A DNA stretch of 57,280 nt, from the NCBI GenBank assembly GCA_902771155.1, contig CACXVS010000012.1, positions 1-57,280 of the forward strand, written 5' to 3'. Below are positions 49,917-57,280 of this stretch, piece after piece (within the stretch, counting starts at the first letter, position 1; the number at the start of each line of letters is the position of its first letter). The DNA is from an uncultured Prevotellaceae bacterium. GTDB lineage: Bacteria > Bacteroidota > Bacteroidia > Bacteroidales > Bacteroidaceae. The translations under genes and the position numbers were made by a program. The notes below the pieces were generated by a model. That model made no database searches and was not told the origin of the DNA. It worked only from the letters and a program-made list of their open reading frames with translations.

Positions 49917-51455
49917 ATGAGAAACGATATACTTGAAGATGCCCCGCTCGTGAAGATTGCCGTCTGCCTGATGGTGGGAATTGTGGCGGGTGATAGTTGT
50001 GGCGTAACAGTGCCGTTCTTGCCTTTGTTGCTGGGAATGATTATGGTAACATTACTGCTGTGGAAACATGAACATCTGCAGTCTGTGGCGATTGCCGGGT
50101 GCTTCGTGGTGCTTGGGGCCCTGTTGGTACAGCGCAAGAATGCGTCGATGCAGGTGGCGTGGCCTGAAGGTGAAGTCGTTTATGAGGCTGTCGTGCTGAG
50201 TGAGCCTGTGATGAAACCCAAGACGGTGGCTGTAGATATGATGCTGACGGGAAACGGTCAGAAGCTGAAATGCTATCTATATAAAGATGAACGGAGCAAA
50301 AATGTAAAGATTGGGGATGGACTAAAGATACAATCGCGCATCAGGCCCAATCAGGAGTGGCGTCATGGCACCTTCAGCTATCGGCGTTATCTGGAGGTTC
50401 ATGGGTTTACGGGTACCACTTTTGTTTCGAGTTGGAAGTGGCAGAAGGCACAGATATCATTGGCAAGGCTGCCACGATTGGAGCGAACCAAACTTCGTTT
50501 CCTCCAACTGCGGAGCCATCTGCTTCAACGCTTCATGGCACAAGGGGGTGTAGATGAACAGTATGCCGTTGTGGCAGCAATGGTTTTAGGCGACAAGTCG
50601 GCTTTGACTACAGAACTGAAGGACGTATATGCCATTACGGGGGCTTCTCATGTTCTGGCTTTGAGTGGTCTTCACCTTGGCATTATCTACGTCTTGTTAT
50701 CTATGTTGGTAGTTGGCAGGCGCTGGCAGGCCCTATCCCAGATACTGATGGTCCTGACTATCTGGGCGTATGTGTTTTTGGTAGGTATGTCAACGAGTGT
50801 TGTCCGCGCAGCCGTCATGCTGAGTGTCTATGCGCTATTGTCTGTTGGTCACCGTGATAGAATGTCGCTGAATACGTTGGCTTTCACATTGTTGCTGATA
50901 TTGCTGGTAACCCCCCTTTCTCTGTTCGACGTGGGATTCCAGTTGTCGTTTATCTCAGTAGCCTCCATCTTGCTGCTGGTTCCGTTGGCGGAAAAGACAT
51001 TCTCTCAGGCGTATCTGATGGATCATAGGCTCGTGAAATGGCTTTGGGGAATGGTGACGGTATCCTGTGCGGCACAGATCGGAGTGGCTCCATTGACAGC
51101 CTACTACTTTGGACACATATCCACCTATTTCCTTCTGACGAACTTCATTGTGGTTCCTGCAGCCACACTGATACTATGGCTCTCGCCAGTGGTACTGCTG
51201 TTTCCTTCCCTCGCGTACCTATTATTATATTTGGCGTCCTGGCTCAATGATATTCTGAGCTATATAAGCAAACTGCCTGGAGCTAGTGTCGTCATACATC
51301 CGACACTTCTCCAGACAGTCATGGTTTACGTAATTATTGTAGCGTTATATCTGTTGTTTACATATACCCCAGCCAGCGCAGTATATCGTTCAGGTTGGCG
51401 ACAACCATCAGTAAGATCAAGATTCCGAAGCCAACATACTCGGCCCGGATCATGA
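49917..51455 (+). CDS. comEC: ComEC/Rec2-family DNA-uptake channel without metallo-beta-lactamase domain
   Basis: ComEC forms the inner-membrane channel for single-stranded DNA in natural competence. The 512-residue protein has an N-terminal DUF4131-like region (about 20-170) and the Competence domain with many helices (about 220-480). Its signature is GASHVLALSGLHLGIIY (about 243-259), followed by STSVVRAAVMLSVYAL. The C-terminal metallo-beta-lactamase domain seen in longer homologues is absent. The last 32 residues are basic and low in hydrophobicity, and they are encoded opposite the 3' end of rseP (98-base overlap). That tail may result from a lost stop codon. Confidence 0.9.
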   Translation: MRNDILEDAPLVKIAVCLMVGIVAGDSCGVTVPFLPLLLGMIMVTLLLWKHEHLQSVAIAGCFVVLGALLVQRKNASMQVAWPEGEVVYEAVVLSEPVMKPKTVAVDMMLTGNGQKLKCYLYKDERSKNVKIGDGLKIQSRIRPNQEWRHGTFSYRRYLEVHGFTGTTFVSSWKWQKAQISLARLPRLERTKLRFLQLRSHLLQRFMAQGGVDEQYAVVAAMVLGDKSALTTELKDVYAITGASHVLALSGLHLGIIYVLLSMLVVGRRWQALSQILMVLTIWAYVFLVGMSTSVVRAAVMLSVYALLSVGHRDRMSLNTLAFTLLLILLVTPLSLFDVGFQLSFISVASILLLVPLAEKTFSQAYLMDHRLVKWLWGMVTVSCAAQIGVAPLTAYYFGHISTYFLLTNFIVVPAATLILWLSPVVLLFPSLAYLLLYLASWLNDILSYISKLPGASVVIHPTLLQTVMVYVIIVALYLLFTYTPASAVYRSGWRQPSVRSRFRSQHTRPGS

Positions 51456-52743
51456 AGGTTTCTGAGGGCTTGCGGCGAGTGATCATCTCATAGACCAGGA
51501 ACAGCACGTGACCGCCATCAAGGGCAGGGATAGGCAGAATGTTCATGAAGGCAAGGATGATGGAGAGGAATGCCGTCATCTTCCAGAACATATACCAGTC
51601 CCACATCGGGGGGAACAGACTGCCAATGGCTCCAAAGCCTCCTAGTGATTTGGCGCCGTCGGCAGTGAACACATATTTCATGTCGCCCACATAGCCAGCC
51701 AGTACGTTCCAACCATACTTTATACCAGCAGGGATGCTCTCGAAGAAACCATACTCACGGGTGTAGGGCTCGTAAATACCGGCAAGACTCTTTACGTAGA
51801 ATCCGAGTTTGAGTTCCGGCGTAAGGGTTACGCTCACGGTATCCTTTACTTCACCACGCTCATAGACGATAGTTGCTGTGCGTATCTTCAGACTGTCACT
51901 TGGTGTCTTGGCGGCAGTCATCATATCTTCCAGAATGCCGAGCTGATCTGTGAACTCATTATAACTGTCAACGGCCTTGTCGTTGATGCCTACGATGCGG
52001 TCGCCTTTCTGCAAACCGATACTTGCAGCCGGTGTGTCGGCCATGACACTGTCAACCTCTGCAGGGATAAGTGGACGTACGAAAGAGGGTTCGGCTTTCA
52101 GCATACCCAGCAGGTTCAGATCGCCGGGCAGTTTCAGACTCATCTTCTTGCCATCGCGGATCAGGTCAACGCGGGTGGCCTCGCTCAGGTCACGGTACAG
52201 GTCGGCTGAGAACTCCTTGAATTCACCCTTGTCGGTACCGATAAGGATATCACCATCCTTGAAACCATACTGCTTGGCTTCGGTGTTGAACTTCATACCA
52301 TAGGTCATGTCCTTCACGGGGATATAGGTGTCGCCCCAGTAGAACAGGATCATGGAATAGATAAACAGAGCCAGCAGGAAGTTAACCAGCACACCGCCAA
52401 TCATAATCAACAGTCGTTGCCAGGCCGGTTTCGCACGGAACTCCCAGGGCTGTTCGGGCTGCTTCATCTGCTCTGTGTCGAAACTCTCGTCGATCATACC
52501 GGCAATCTTACAATAACCGCCTAAAGGCAGCCAACCTACACCGTATTGTGTGTCGCTGTTCTTGGGCTTGAACTTAAAGAGACTGCCGTCCCATTTCCAG
52601 ATACCAGGGTCGAAGAAGAGATAGAACTTTTCGACCCTGACGCCAAAGAGTTTGGCGAAGAAGAAGTGGCCACCTTCGTGAAGCAATACCAGCAGTCCGA
52701 TGGCCAGCATGAACTGCAGGAGTCTTATCAAAAATATATCCAT
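51358..52743 (-). CDS. rseP: RIP metalloprotease RseP (site-2 protease)
   Basis: RseP cleaves membrane proteins within the bilayer, for example anti-sigma factors and signal-peptide remnants. The 461-residue protein has the zinc motif HEGGH in the first helix (about 22-26), a central PDZ region (about 215-290), and the third ligand in LNILPIPALDGGH (about 398-410). About four membrane helices are present. It lies 21 bases downstream of dxr. The 3' end overlaps the convergent comEC by 98 bases; its C-terminal membrane helix is typical of the family, so the overlap is a comEC extension. Confidence 0.95.
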   Translation of the reverse strand: MDIFLIRLLQFMLAIGLLVLLHEGGHFFFAKLFGVRVEKFYLFFDPGIWKWDGSLFKFKPKNSDTQYGVGWLPLGGYCKIAGMIDESFDTEQMKQPEQPWEFRAKPAWQRLLIMIGGVLVNFLLALFIYSMILFYWGDTYIPVKDMTYGMKFNTEAKQYGFKDGDILIGTDKGEFKEFSADLYRDLSEATRVDLIRDGKKMSLKLPGDLNLLGMLKAEPSFVRPLIPAEVDSVMADTPAASIGLQKGDRIVGINDKAVDSYNEFTDQLGILEDMMTAAKTPSDSLKIRTATIVYERGEVKDTVSVTLTPELKLGFYVKSLAGIYEPYTREYGFFESIPAGIKYGWNVLAGYVGDMKYVFTADGAKSLGGFGAIGSLFPPMWDWYMFWKMTAFLSIILAFMNILPIPALDGGHVLFLVYEMITRRKPSETFMIRAEYVGFGILILLMVVANLNDILRWLGYM

Positions 52744-52764
52744 AATCTTTTTACCTTATTCTGT

Positions 52765-53922
52765 TTATTTGTTCATAAGTTCTGTGGCAATACGACGGGC
52801 CTCGGCATCCGTGGCGATGTAGGTGTCGTAACTGGGGTTCTTGTCGAAGGTGGCGCGCTGCATGGTCTCGGCGATGATGTCGCCCATCTCAAGGAATCCG
52901 CACTTGTCCTCCAGGAAACCACGGTTTACAATCTCATTGGCTGCGTTCACGATACAGGGCATGTTTCCGCCCTTGTCGATAGCCTCGAAAGCAAGTGCCA
53001 GACAACGGAACTTCTTCAGGTCGGGCTCGAAGAACTCCAAATGCTGGGCCTTGAACAGGTCAAGGCGTTCACCACTCAAATGCAGACGCTGTGGGAACGA
53101 GAAGGCGTATTGTATCGGCAGGCGCATGTCGGGCACACCGAGCTGGGCCTTCACACTTCCATCTTGGAACTGTACGGCACTATGTACTATTGACTGCGGA
53201 TGAACCAGCACCTGAATCTGCTTGGCATCGACACCGAAGAGCCACTTGGCCTCAATTACCTCGAAACCCTTGTTCATCATCGAAGCCGAGTCTATGGTGA
53301 TCTTCGCGCCCATGTCCCATGTCGGATGGCGCAGGGCGTCGGCCTTCGTCACATGCGCAATCTCCTCCATCGTCTTCAGACGGAATGGACCGCCGGAGGC
53401 TGTCAGCAGAATCTTCTCAATGGGATTCTGATCCTCACCCACAAGACTCTGGAAGATGGCAGAGTGCTCGCTATCAACTGGAAGGATAGGGGTGTGGTAT
53501 TGTTGAGCTAACTGGAGAATCAGTTCGCCAGCAACCACCAGCGTCTCCTTATTGGCCAGACAGATAGTCTTACCTGCCTTAATGGCATGAATGGTGGGGT
53601 TCAGACCCGAGAAACCTACCATTGCCGTCAGCACCATGTTGATGGGACCTGCCTCCACGATCTCGTCAAGAGCCTTTGCTCCTGCATAGACCTTCACGTC
53701 GGGCATATCGCTCATGAGCGATTTCAACTCGTCGTACCGGGCTTCGTTGGCAATGACGATAGCGGCGGGCTTAAACTTATGGGCTTGCTGTGCCAGTAGT
53801 TCTACTTTATTGTTAGCTGTCAGGCAATAGACCTCATAGAGGTCAGAATGCTCCTCGATCACTTCGAGCGCCTGTGTTCCTATCGACCCCGTAGAGCCGA
53901 GTATGGCTATTTGTTTCTTCAT
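52765..53922 (-). CDS. dxr: 1-deoxy-D-xylulose-5-phosphate reductoisomerase
   Basis: Dxr (IspC) converts DXP to MEP, the first committed step of the MEP pathway, using NADPH. The 385-residue protein has the dinucleotide motif GSTGSIGTQALEV (about 8-20), the metal/substrate loop VDSEHSAIFQ (about 147-156), and SASMMNKGFEVIEA (about 213-226). It is complete. It overlaps rimM by four bases and precedes rseP, an order seen widely in Bacteroidota. Fosmidomycin would be the expected inhibitor. Confidence 0.97.
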   Translation of the reverse strand: MKKQIAILGSTGSIGTQALEVIEEHSDLYEVYCLTANNKVELLAQQAHKFKPAAIVIANEARYDELKSLMSDMPDVKVYAGAKALDEIVEAGPINMVLTAMVGFSGLNPTIHAIKAGKTICLANKETLVVAGELILQLAQQYHTPILPVDSEHSAIFQSLVGEDQNPIEKILLTASGGPFRLKTMEEIAHVTKADALRHPTWDMGAKITIDSASMMNKGFEVIEAKWLFGVDAKQIQVLVHPQSIVHSAVQFQDGSVKAQLGVPDMRLPIQYAFSFPQRLHLSGERLDLFKAQHLEFFEPDLKKFRCLALAFEAIDKGGNMPCIVNAANEIVNRGFLEDKCGFLEMGDIIAETMQRATFDKNPSYDTYIATDAEARRIATELMNK

Positions 53923-54428
53923 AATTCTAAGATGCCCTCAGGCAGTTTGATTTCTATTTGATGTTTCTTGGTGTCAATCGCTTGGATGAGTTCTTCCGAG
54001 GCGGGTATCAGCCGTCCGTCCTCCAATTCGAAGAGGGTGTTCATCGTCGAGTCATCTACCGTGGCTATGGTGCCTGCTACAGTCTTGGTCTCAGCGTCCA
54101 CTAACAGGTAGCCAACAATCTCTGCCCAGGAGATGTGCCCGTTGTCATCGTCGGATAACTCACGAGGGAAATAGACATCGCAGCCAGTTAGTTCTTTGGC
54201 TCGTTCCACTGTGTCGATGCCGTCAAACTTCACCAAAGCATTGGCGTCGCTCTTGAAGCGGTATTCCTCCATAAAGAACGGCACGAGGATGCCGTCGATG
54301 TCGAGGACAAGATAGTCGGCCTCTACTCTGTCAAATACATCGTCATCAAAGAGAAAGGAAACCTCTCCTCTGATGCCGTGCACCTTACCCAGACGGCCTA
54401 TCTTATATACCTCTTCTTTCTTAATCAC
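53919..54428 (-). CDS. rimM: ribosome maturation factor RimM
   Basis: RimM helps assemble the 30S head through binding to S19. The 169-residue protein has the N-terminal beta-barrel (GRLGKVHGIRGEVSFLF, about 11-27) and a C-terminal PRC barrel (about 95-169, with LELEDGRLIPASEELI near the end). The start codon is GTG at 54428, overlapping the last base of the murA stop codon (TAGTG); it is supported by alignment of the N-terminus with the family. The next gene dxr overlaps by ATGA. Confidence 0.94.
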   Translation of the reverse strand: MIKKEEVYKIGRLGKVHGIRGEVSFLFDDDVFDRVEADYLVLDIDGILVPFFMEEYRFKSDANALVKFDGIDTVERAKELTGCDVYFPRELSDDDNGHISWAEIVGYLLVDAETKTVAGTIATVDDSTMNTLFELEDGRLIPASEELIQAIDTKKHQIEIKLPEGILEL

Positions 54429-55735
54429 TACTCACTTCTCATTATCTTAGCGCCCAGAGCGTTCAGGCGTTCCTCAATATGCTCGTAGCCACGGTCAATC
54501 TGCTGGATGTTGTCAATGCGGCTCATGCCTTCAGCACTCATGGCGGCTATCAGCAGGGCTATGCCGGCACGGATGTCAGGACTCGACATACGACCGCCAC
54601 GGAGCCTGATCTTCCGGTCGTGGCCTACGACAACGGCGCGGTGAGGATCGCATAGAATGATCTGTGCGCCCATATCAATAAGCTTATCGACGAAGAACAG
54701 TCTGCTCTCGAACATCTTCTGATGGAAGAGCACGCTACCCCGGGCCTGGGTGGCCACAACGATGAGTACCGATAGGAGGTCGGGTGTCAGTCCTGGCCAG
54801 GGGGCATCGGCCAGCGTCATGATGGTGCCGTCGATGAACGACTGTATCTCGTAATGCTTCTGTCGGGGGGTGAACAGGTCGTCACCCTCTACCTTGATCT
54901 TCACGCCCAGTCGGCGGAAAGCATCGGGGATGATACCCAGGTCTTTCACGCTGACGTTCTTGATGCGGATACCATCACCGCACATGGCTGCCATACCTAT
55001 GAACGAGCCCACCTCAATCATGTCGGGCAGAATCTGGTGCTCAGCTCCGTGCAGGCTCTTCACGCCGACGATAGTCAGCAGGTTGGAGCCGATGCCCGTA
55101 ATCTTAGCACCCATCTCGTTCAGCAGATGACAGAGTTGCTGGATGTAGGGCTCACAGGCCGCATTATAGATGGTGGTGGTGCCCTTGGCAAAGACTGCGG
55201 CCATGACGATGTTGGCCGTACCGGTTACGGAGGCCTCGTCGAGCAGCATATAGGTGCCTTTGAGCTGTTTGGCGGCAATCTCATAGACGTTACGCCCTTC
55301 GATGAGGTTGAATTTGGCACCCAACTTCTCAAATCCAAGGAAATGGGTGTCGAGCCTGCGGCGCCCGATCTTGTCACCTCCTGGTTGGGTGATAACGGCT
55401 TTGCCCATGCGAGATAACAGCGGACCGATCATCATGACACTGCCTCTTAGTTCTGCACATTTCTGTACAAACTCGTCACTTTCCAGGTAACTGAGGTTTA
55501 GCGACTCAGCCTGAAAGGCATAGTCGTTTGTTGCCAGCCGCCTCACCTTTACGCCGATGTCTTGCAACAGCAGGATGAGATTGTTGACGTCGCGGATATC
55601 AGGGATATTCCGGATAATCACCTCGTCCTCTGTCAACAGCGTCGCACAAATCACCTGCAGAGCCTCGTTCTTTGCGCCCTGCGGTGTGATTGTTCCTTGC
55701 AGCAGATGTCCGCCTTCGATGATGAATGATGCCAT
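54428..55735 (-). CDS. murA: UDP-N-acetylglucosamine 1-carboxyvinyltransferase with Asp at the catalytic Cys site
   Basis: MurA makes the first committed peptidoglycan precursor from UDP-GlcNAc and PEP. The 435-residue protein has the EPT-synthase fold in two lobes with KNEALQVICATLL near 22-34 and WPGLTPDLLSVL near 310-321. In most bacteria the active-site loop reads PGGC-IG-RP with a Cys that fosfomycin alkylates. Here it is PGGDKIGRRRLDTH, with Asp121 (codon GAC, minus-strand 55375-55373) in its place. Such Asp variants, known in Mycobacterium and Chlamydia, are active and fosfomycin-insensitive. It sits in a housekeeping operon with rimM and dxr. Confidence 0.97.
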   Translation of the reverse strand: MASFIIEGGHLLQGTITPQGAKNEALQVICATLLTEDEVIIRNIPDIRDVNNLILLLQDIGVKVRRLATNDYAFQAESLNLSYLESDEFVQKCAELRGSVMMIGPLLSRMGKAVITQPGGDKIGRRRLDTHFLGFEKLGAKFNLIEGRNVYEIAAKQLKGTYMLLDEASVTGTANIVMAAVFAKGTTTIYNAACEPYIQQLCHLLNEMGAKITGIGSNLLTIVGVKSLHGAEHQILPDMIEVGSFIGMAAMCGDGIRIKNVSVKDLGIIPDAFRRLGVKIKVEGDDLFTPRQKHYEIQSFIDGTIMTLADAPWPGLTPDLLSVLIVVATQARGSVLFHQKMFESRLFFVDKLIDMGAQIILCDPHRAVVVGHDRKIRLRGGRMSSPDIRAGIALLIAAMSAEGMSRIDNIQQIDRGYEHIEERLNALGAKIMRSE

Positions 55736-55743
55736 CGCAGCCT

Positions 55744-56340
55744 TTATTTCTTTTTCTTGGATTTCTTGCCTTCCTCAGTCGGGGTGAACTTCTCAAACCT
55801 GAAGTTGTTCAGGTCCAGTTGTATGATGCCGTCCGTGTAGTAGGCCAGGTCGTTGGCCACCTTCTCGTCGTCCATCGAACCGTGGCCCCATGTCGTCAGG
55901 TCACGCTTCATCTGGTTGGCAGTATAGTAGGTCAGCGCGTCACGCTCCTCACCGGCCGGCATGGTCTTCAGCTTCTCAAACAGCTCCTCCATCAGTTTGC
56001 CATAGTGACGGAGTCTGATATGATCCTTGGGCAGCGGCACGGGCTGCGGTTTGTTGTGGATCTTCTCGGCTGCCGATACGTCGAAAGGCCAGTCGATGTC
56101 GAGTTCCTTGCGGCTCATCATATAAAGATGGTCCCACAGCATCTGACGGTAGTCGGCATTGTCCCTCTGCTGGGGAACCTTGGTCTCCATCATCTTGACG
56201 ATGGCTTGTGCACACTTCTGGCGCTCTTCCTTCGTGGGAAGGCCGATGGCATGGTCCACCATCTTCTGAATCTCACGGCCGTATTCCGGCATCACGAGCT
56301 TCTCACGCTGTGTGTTGTAGTCTAATCCTTTGATATCCAT
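55744..56340 (-). CDS. DUF4290-family protein
   Basis: The 198-residue protein belongs to DUF4290, restricted mainly to Bacteroidota, and typically lies upstream of murA. It begins LDYNTQREKLVMPEYGREIQKMVDHA, in part, a helical family signature, and ends in a Lys-rich tail (GKKSKKKK). No signal peptide or membrane segment is seen, so it is cytoplasmic. The function is unknown. The basic tail suggests nucleic acid or ribosome contact; this is speculation. Confidence 0.9.
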   Translation of the reverse strand: MDIKGLDYNTQREKLVMPEYGREIQKMVDHAIGLPTKEERQKCAQAIVKMMETKVPQQRDNADYRQMLWDHLYMMSRKELDIDWPFDVSAAEKIHNKPQPVPLPKDHIRLRHYGKLMEELFEKLKTMPAGEERDALTYYTANQMKRDLTTWGHGSMDDEKVANDLAYYTDGIIQLDLNNFRFEKFTPTEEGKKSKKKK

Positions 56341-56380
56341 ATCTATTATTCAATCTTCAATGTTCAATATTCAATAAGTC
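56341..56380. repeat. TTCAAT micro-repeat spacer between DUF4290 and tsaB
   Basis: The spacer and the last codons of tsaB repeat TTCAAT-like units (TTCAATCTTCAATGTTCAATATTCAAT in part), resembling the spacer before ispG. Confidence 0.5.
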
Positions 56381-57088
56381 TTTCGGTTTCTTGGCCACAA
56401 AGTCCTTCAGGTAGAAAGGCACGAAGTAGGCCACGTCTTCAAACTGGTCGTTCAGGAACCGCTTCTCTGCCAGTGGCTGCATCCATTTGGCCAAAGGCTC
56501 GATGCCCTCTATCAGGTGGGCATTCGGGTGAGTGATGGCTGATGTCTTATCGCCAGCCACACCATTTCCTTCAAAGCACTTCTTGGCTCCGTTGCCGAAG
56601 AAATAGACGGGATGACTGTCAAGGTATTCCTTGTAGGTGTCGCCGTTCACGACGTCGGCCCTGATTTCTCTGACGGGTTTCAGTCCACGGGTATAGATGC
56701 CTGCATACACTTCCATCCTTCGGGCATCGATCATCGGGCACAGCAAGGCATCCTCTTCTGGAATCTCCCTGAGCAGCACAGGCACACAGAGCAGTTCCAG
56801 TGTCGGCACGGCAACCAGTTTGAGATTTCGCCCATAACAGATGCCCTTGGCCATCGACACACCGATGCGCAGTCCTGTGTAGGAACCGGGGCCGCAACTA
56901 ACCGCCACTCCATCGAATGGAATGGCATGGCTGTCGGTAAACGAGAGGGCCTCGTCAACCATCGATCCCAGTTGCTCCGCATGGTTCTTGCCGCTGTGGT
57001 CTTCCTGCTGGAAGATCACCTGACCGTCCTCCGAGACTGCCACGGAGCACACATCCGTGCTGGTTTCTATATGCAGTATTGTTGCCAT
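56357..57088 (-). CDS. tsaB: tRNA threonylcarbamoyladenosine biosynthesis protein TsaB
   Basis: TsaB works with TsaD and TsaE to make t6A37 in ANN-decoding tRNAs. The 243-residue protein has the ASKHA fold with HIETSTDVCSVAV at the start and the family signature GPGSYTGLRIGVSMAKG (about 66-82). The C-terminal half is variable, as expected. It heads the minus-strand operon down to rseP and has a full promoter at 57119-57149. Confidence 0.95.
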   Translation of the reverse strand: MATILHIETSTDVCSVAVSEDGQVIFQQEDHSGKNHAEQLGSMVDEALSFTDSHAIPFDGVAVSCGPGSYTGLRIGVSMAKGICYGRNLKLVAVPTLELLCVPVLLREIPEEDALLCPMIDARRMEVYAGIYTRGLKPVREIRADVVNGDTYKEYLDSHPVYFFGNGAKKCFEGNGVAGDKTSAITHPNAHLIEGIEPLAKWMQPLAEKRFLNDQFEDVAYFVPFYLKDFVAKKPKDLLNIEH

Positions 57089-57118
57089 CTTTCCCTATGT
57101 CTTACTATTAATAAGGTG

Positions 57119-57149
57119 CAAAGGTACGGCAATTTGTCCGAAATCCAAA
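57119..57149 (-). promoter_or_regulatory. promoter of the tsaB-murA-rseP operon
   Basis: On the minus strand TTTG (complement of 57146-57149) and TACCTTTG (complement of 57119-57126) are 19 bases apart, a full match to the phylum consensus. Confidence 0.78.
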
Positions 57150-57234
57150 GTATTTATGAGAAATTAACTGAAAACAAAGCTTCCTCGTGCCTTATTTCAT
57201 ACCCTTTTCAGACTTTCCTGACGTATCTCTAAAA

Positions 57235-57253
57235 GTAAAACAAGTTGTTTTAC
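57235..57253. terminator. palindromic hairpin near the window end
   Basis: GTAAAACAA pairs with TTGTTTTAC around a single G. It could be a bidirectional terminator for a gene beyond the window. The ACAAGTTGT core resembles the terminator at 9805-9843. Confidence 0.45.
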
Positions 57254-57280
57254 CTTCGTTCGGACTATCTTTTCGGGTCG

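Noticed and set aside
1..57280. rRNA, tRNA, prophage, transposase or integrase genes
   Set aside because: No cloverleaf-like or rRNA-like sequence, and no recombinase motif, was recognised on either strand. Short ncRNAs cannot be excluded by eye.

Overview
The window is ordinary-looking chromosomal DNA from a member of the Bacteroidota, most likely a Prevotella-type species (Prevotellaceae). The evidence is: many TAnnTTTG -7 promoter boxes in the layout known for this phylum, weak or absent Shine-Dalgarno sequences, a secreted protein with the C-terminal tail style common in Prevotella, and several families confined largely to this phylum (DUF4290, DUF4292, DUF4294, sirtuin and FKBP types). 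No rRNA, tRNA, transposase, integrase, phage gene or CRISPR array was found. Coding density is very high: no gene-free stretch exceeds 300 bases, ATGA start/stop overlaps are common inside operons, and several convergent genes share their stop codons.

Layout. 1-620: a repeat-flanked AT-rich segment that abuts a 5'-truncated M15 peptidase gene. 755-3597: nrdD-nrdG, anaerobic ribonucleotide reduction, behind a terminator-like leader hairpin. 3594-4877 (minus): a secreted MINPP/phytase-like histidine phosphatase. 4947-7719: a three-gene operon of a duplicated-domain hypothetical protein, rpoN (sigma-54) and a PAP2-like membrane protein. 7762-9771: purE and ispG. 9854-13894 (minus): a membrane TPR-HTH regulator followed by a secreted repeat protein. 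14087-14779 (minus): sirtuin. 14924-17333: three consecutive FKBP-type prolyl isomerases with three different predicted locations. 17445-20634: Lrp regulator, a C26-M19 fusion hydrolase and a glutaminyl cyclase-like lipoprotein. 20663-23391: DUF4294 protein and a helix-hairpin-helix outer-membrane protein.

23388-38237 is a cell-envelope glycan and lipid region. It holds GT4 plus GtrA (minus); polysaccharide deacetylase, ArnC-like GT2, DegT aminotransferase and WaaE-like GT2 (plus); LicD (minus); GT4, LpxL-like acyltransferase and GT11 fucosyltransferase (plus); and three tandem LtaS-like phosphoglycerol/phosphoethanolamine transferase paralogues (minus), which are co-oriented with an MsbA-like ABC exporter and miaB. 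The deacetylase, polyprenyl GT2 and aminotransferase recall ArnD, ArnC and ArnB, so the region may build and attach an amino sugar to a lipid carrier, with LtaS-like enzymes decorating the product. That is the best candidate here for an undescribed system.

41367-47721: a 21-bp tandem repeat array, dgt (minus), then the dut-TPR-DUF4292-EnvC operon (plus), which joins nucleotide hygiene with envelope biogenesis. 47723-49818 (minus): terC and an ArgE-type deacetylase. 49917-51455: comEC. 51358-57088 (minus): tsaB, DUF4290, murA, rimM, dxr, rseP, a housekeeping operon. Its MurA carries Asp in place of the catalytic Cys, which predicts fosfomycin insensitivity. IspG is also unusual: it has the Bacteroidota-type insertion in a strongly shortened form.
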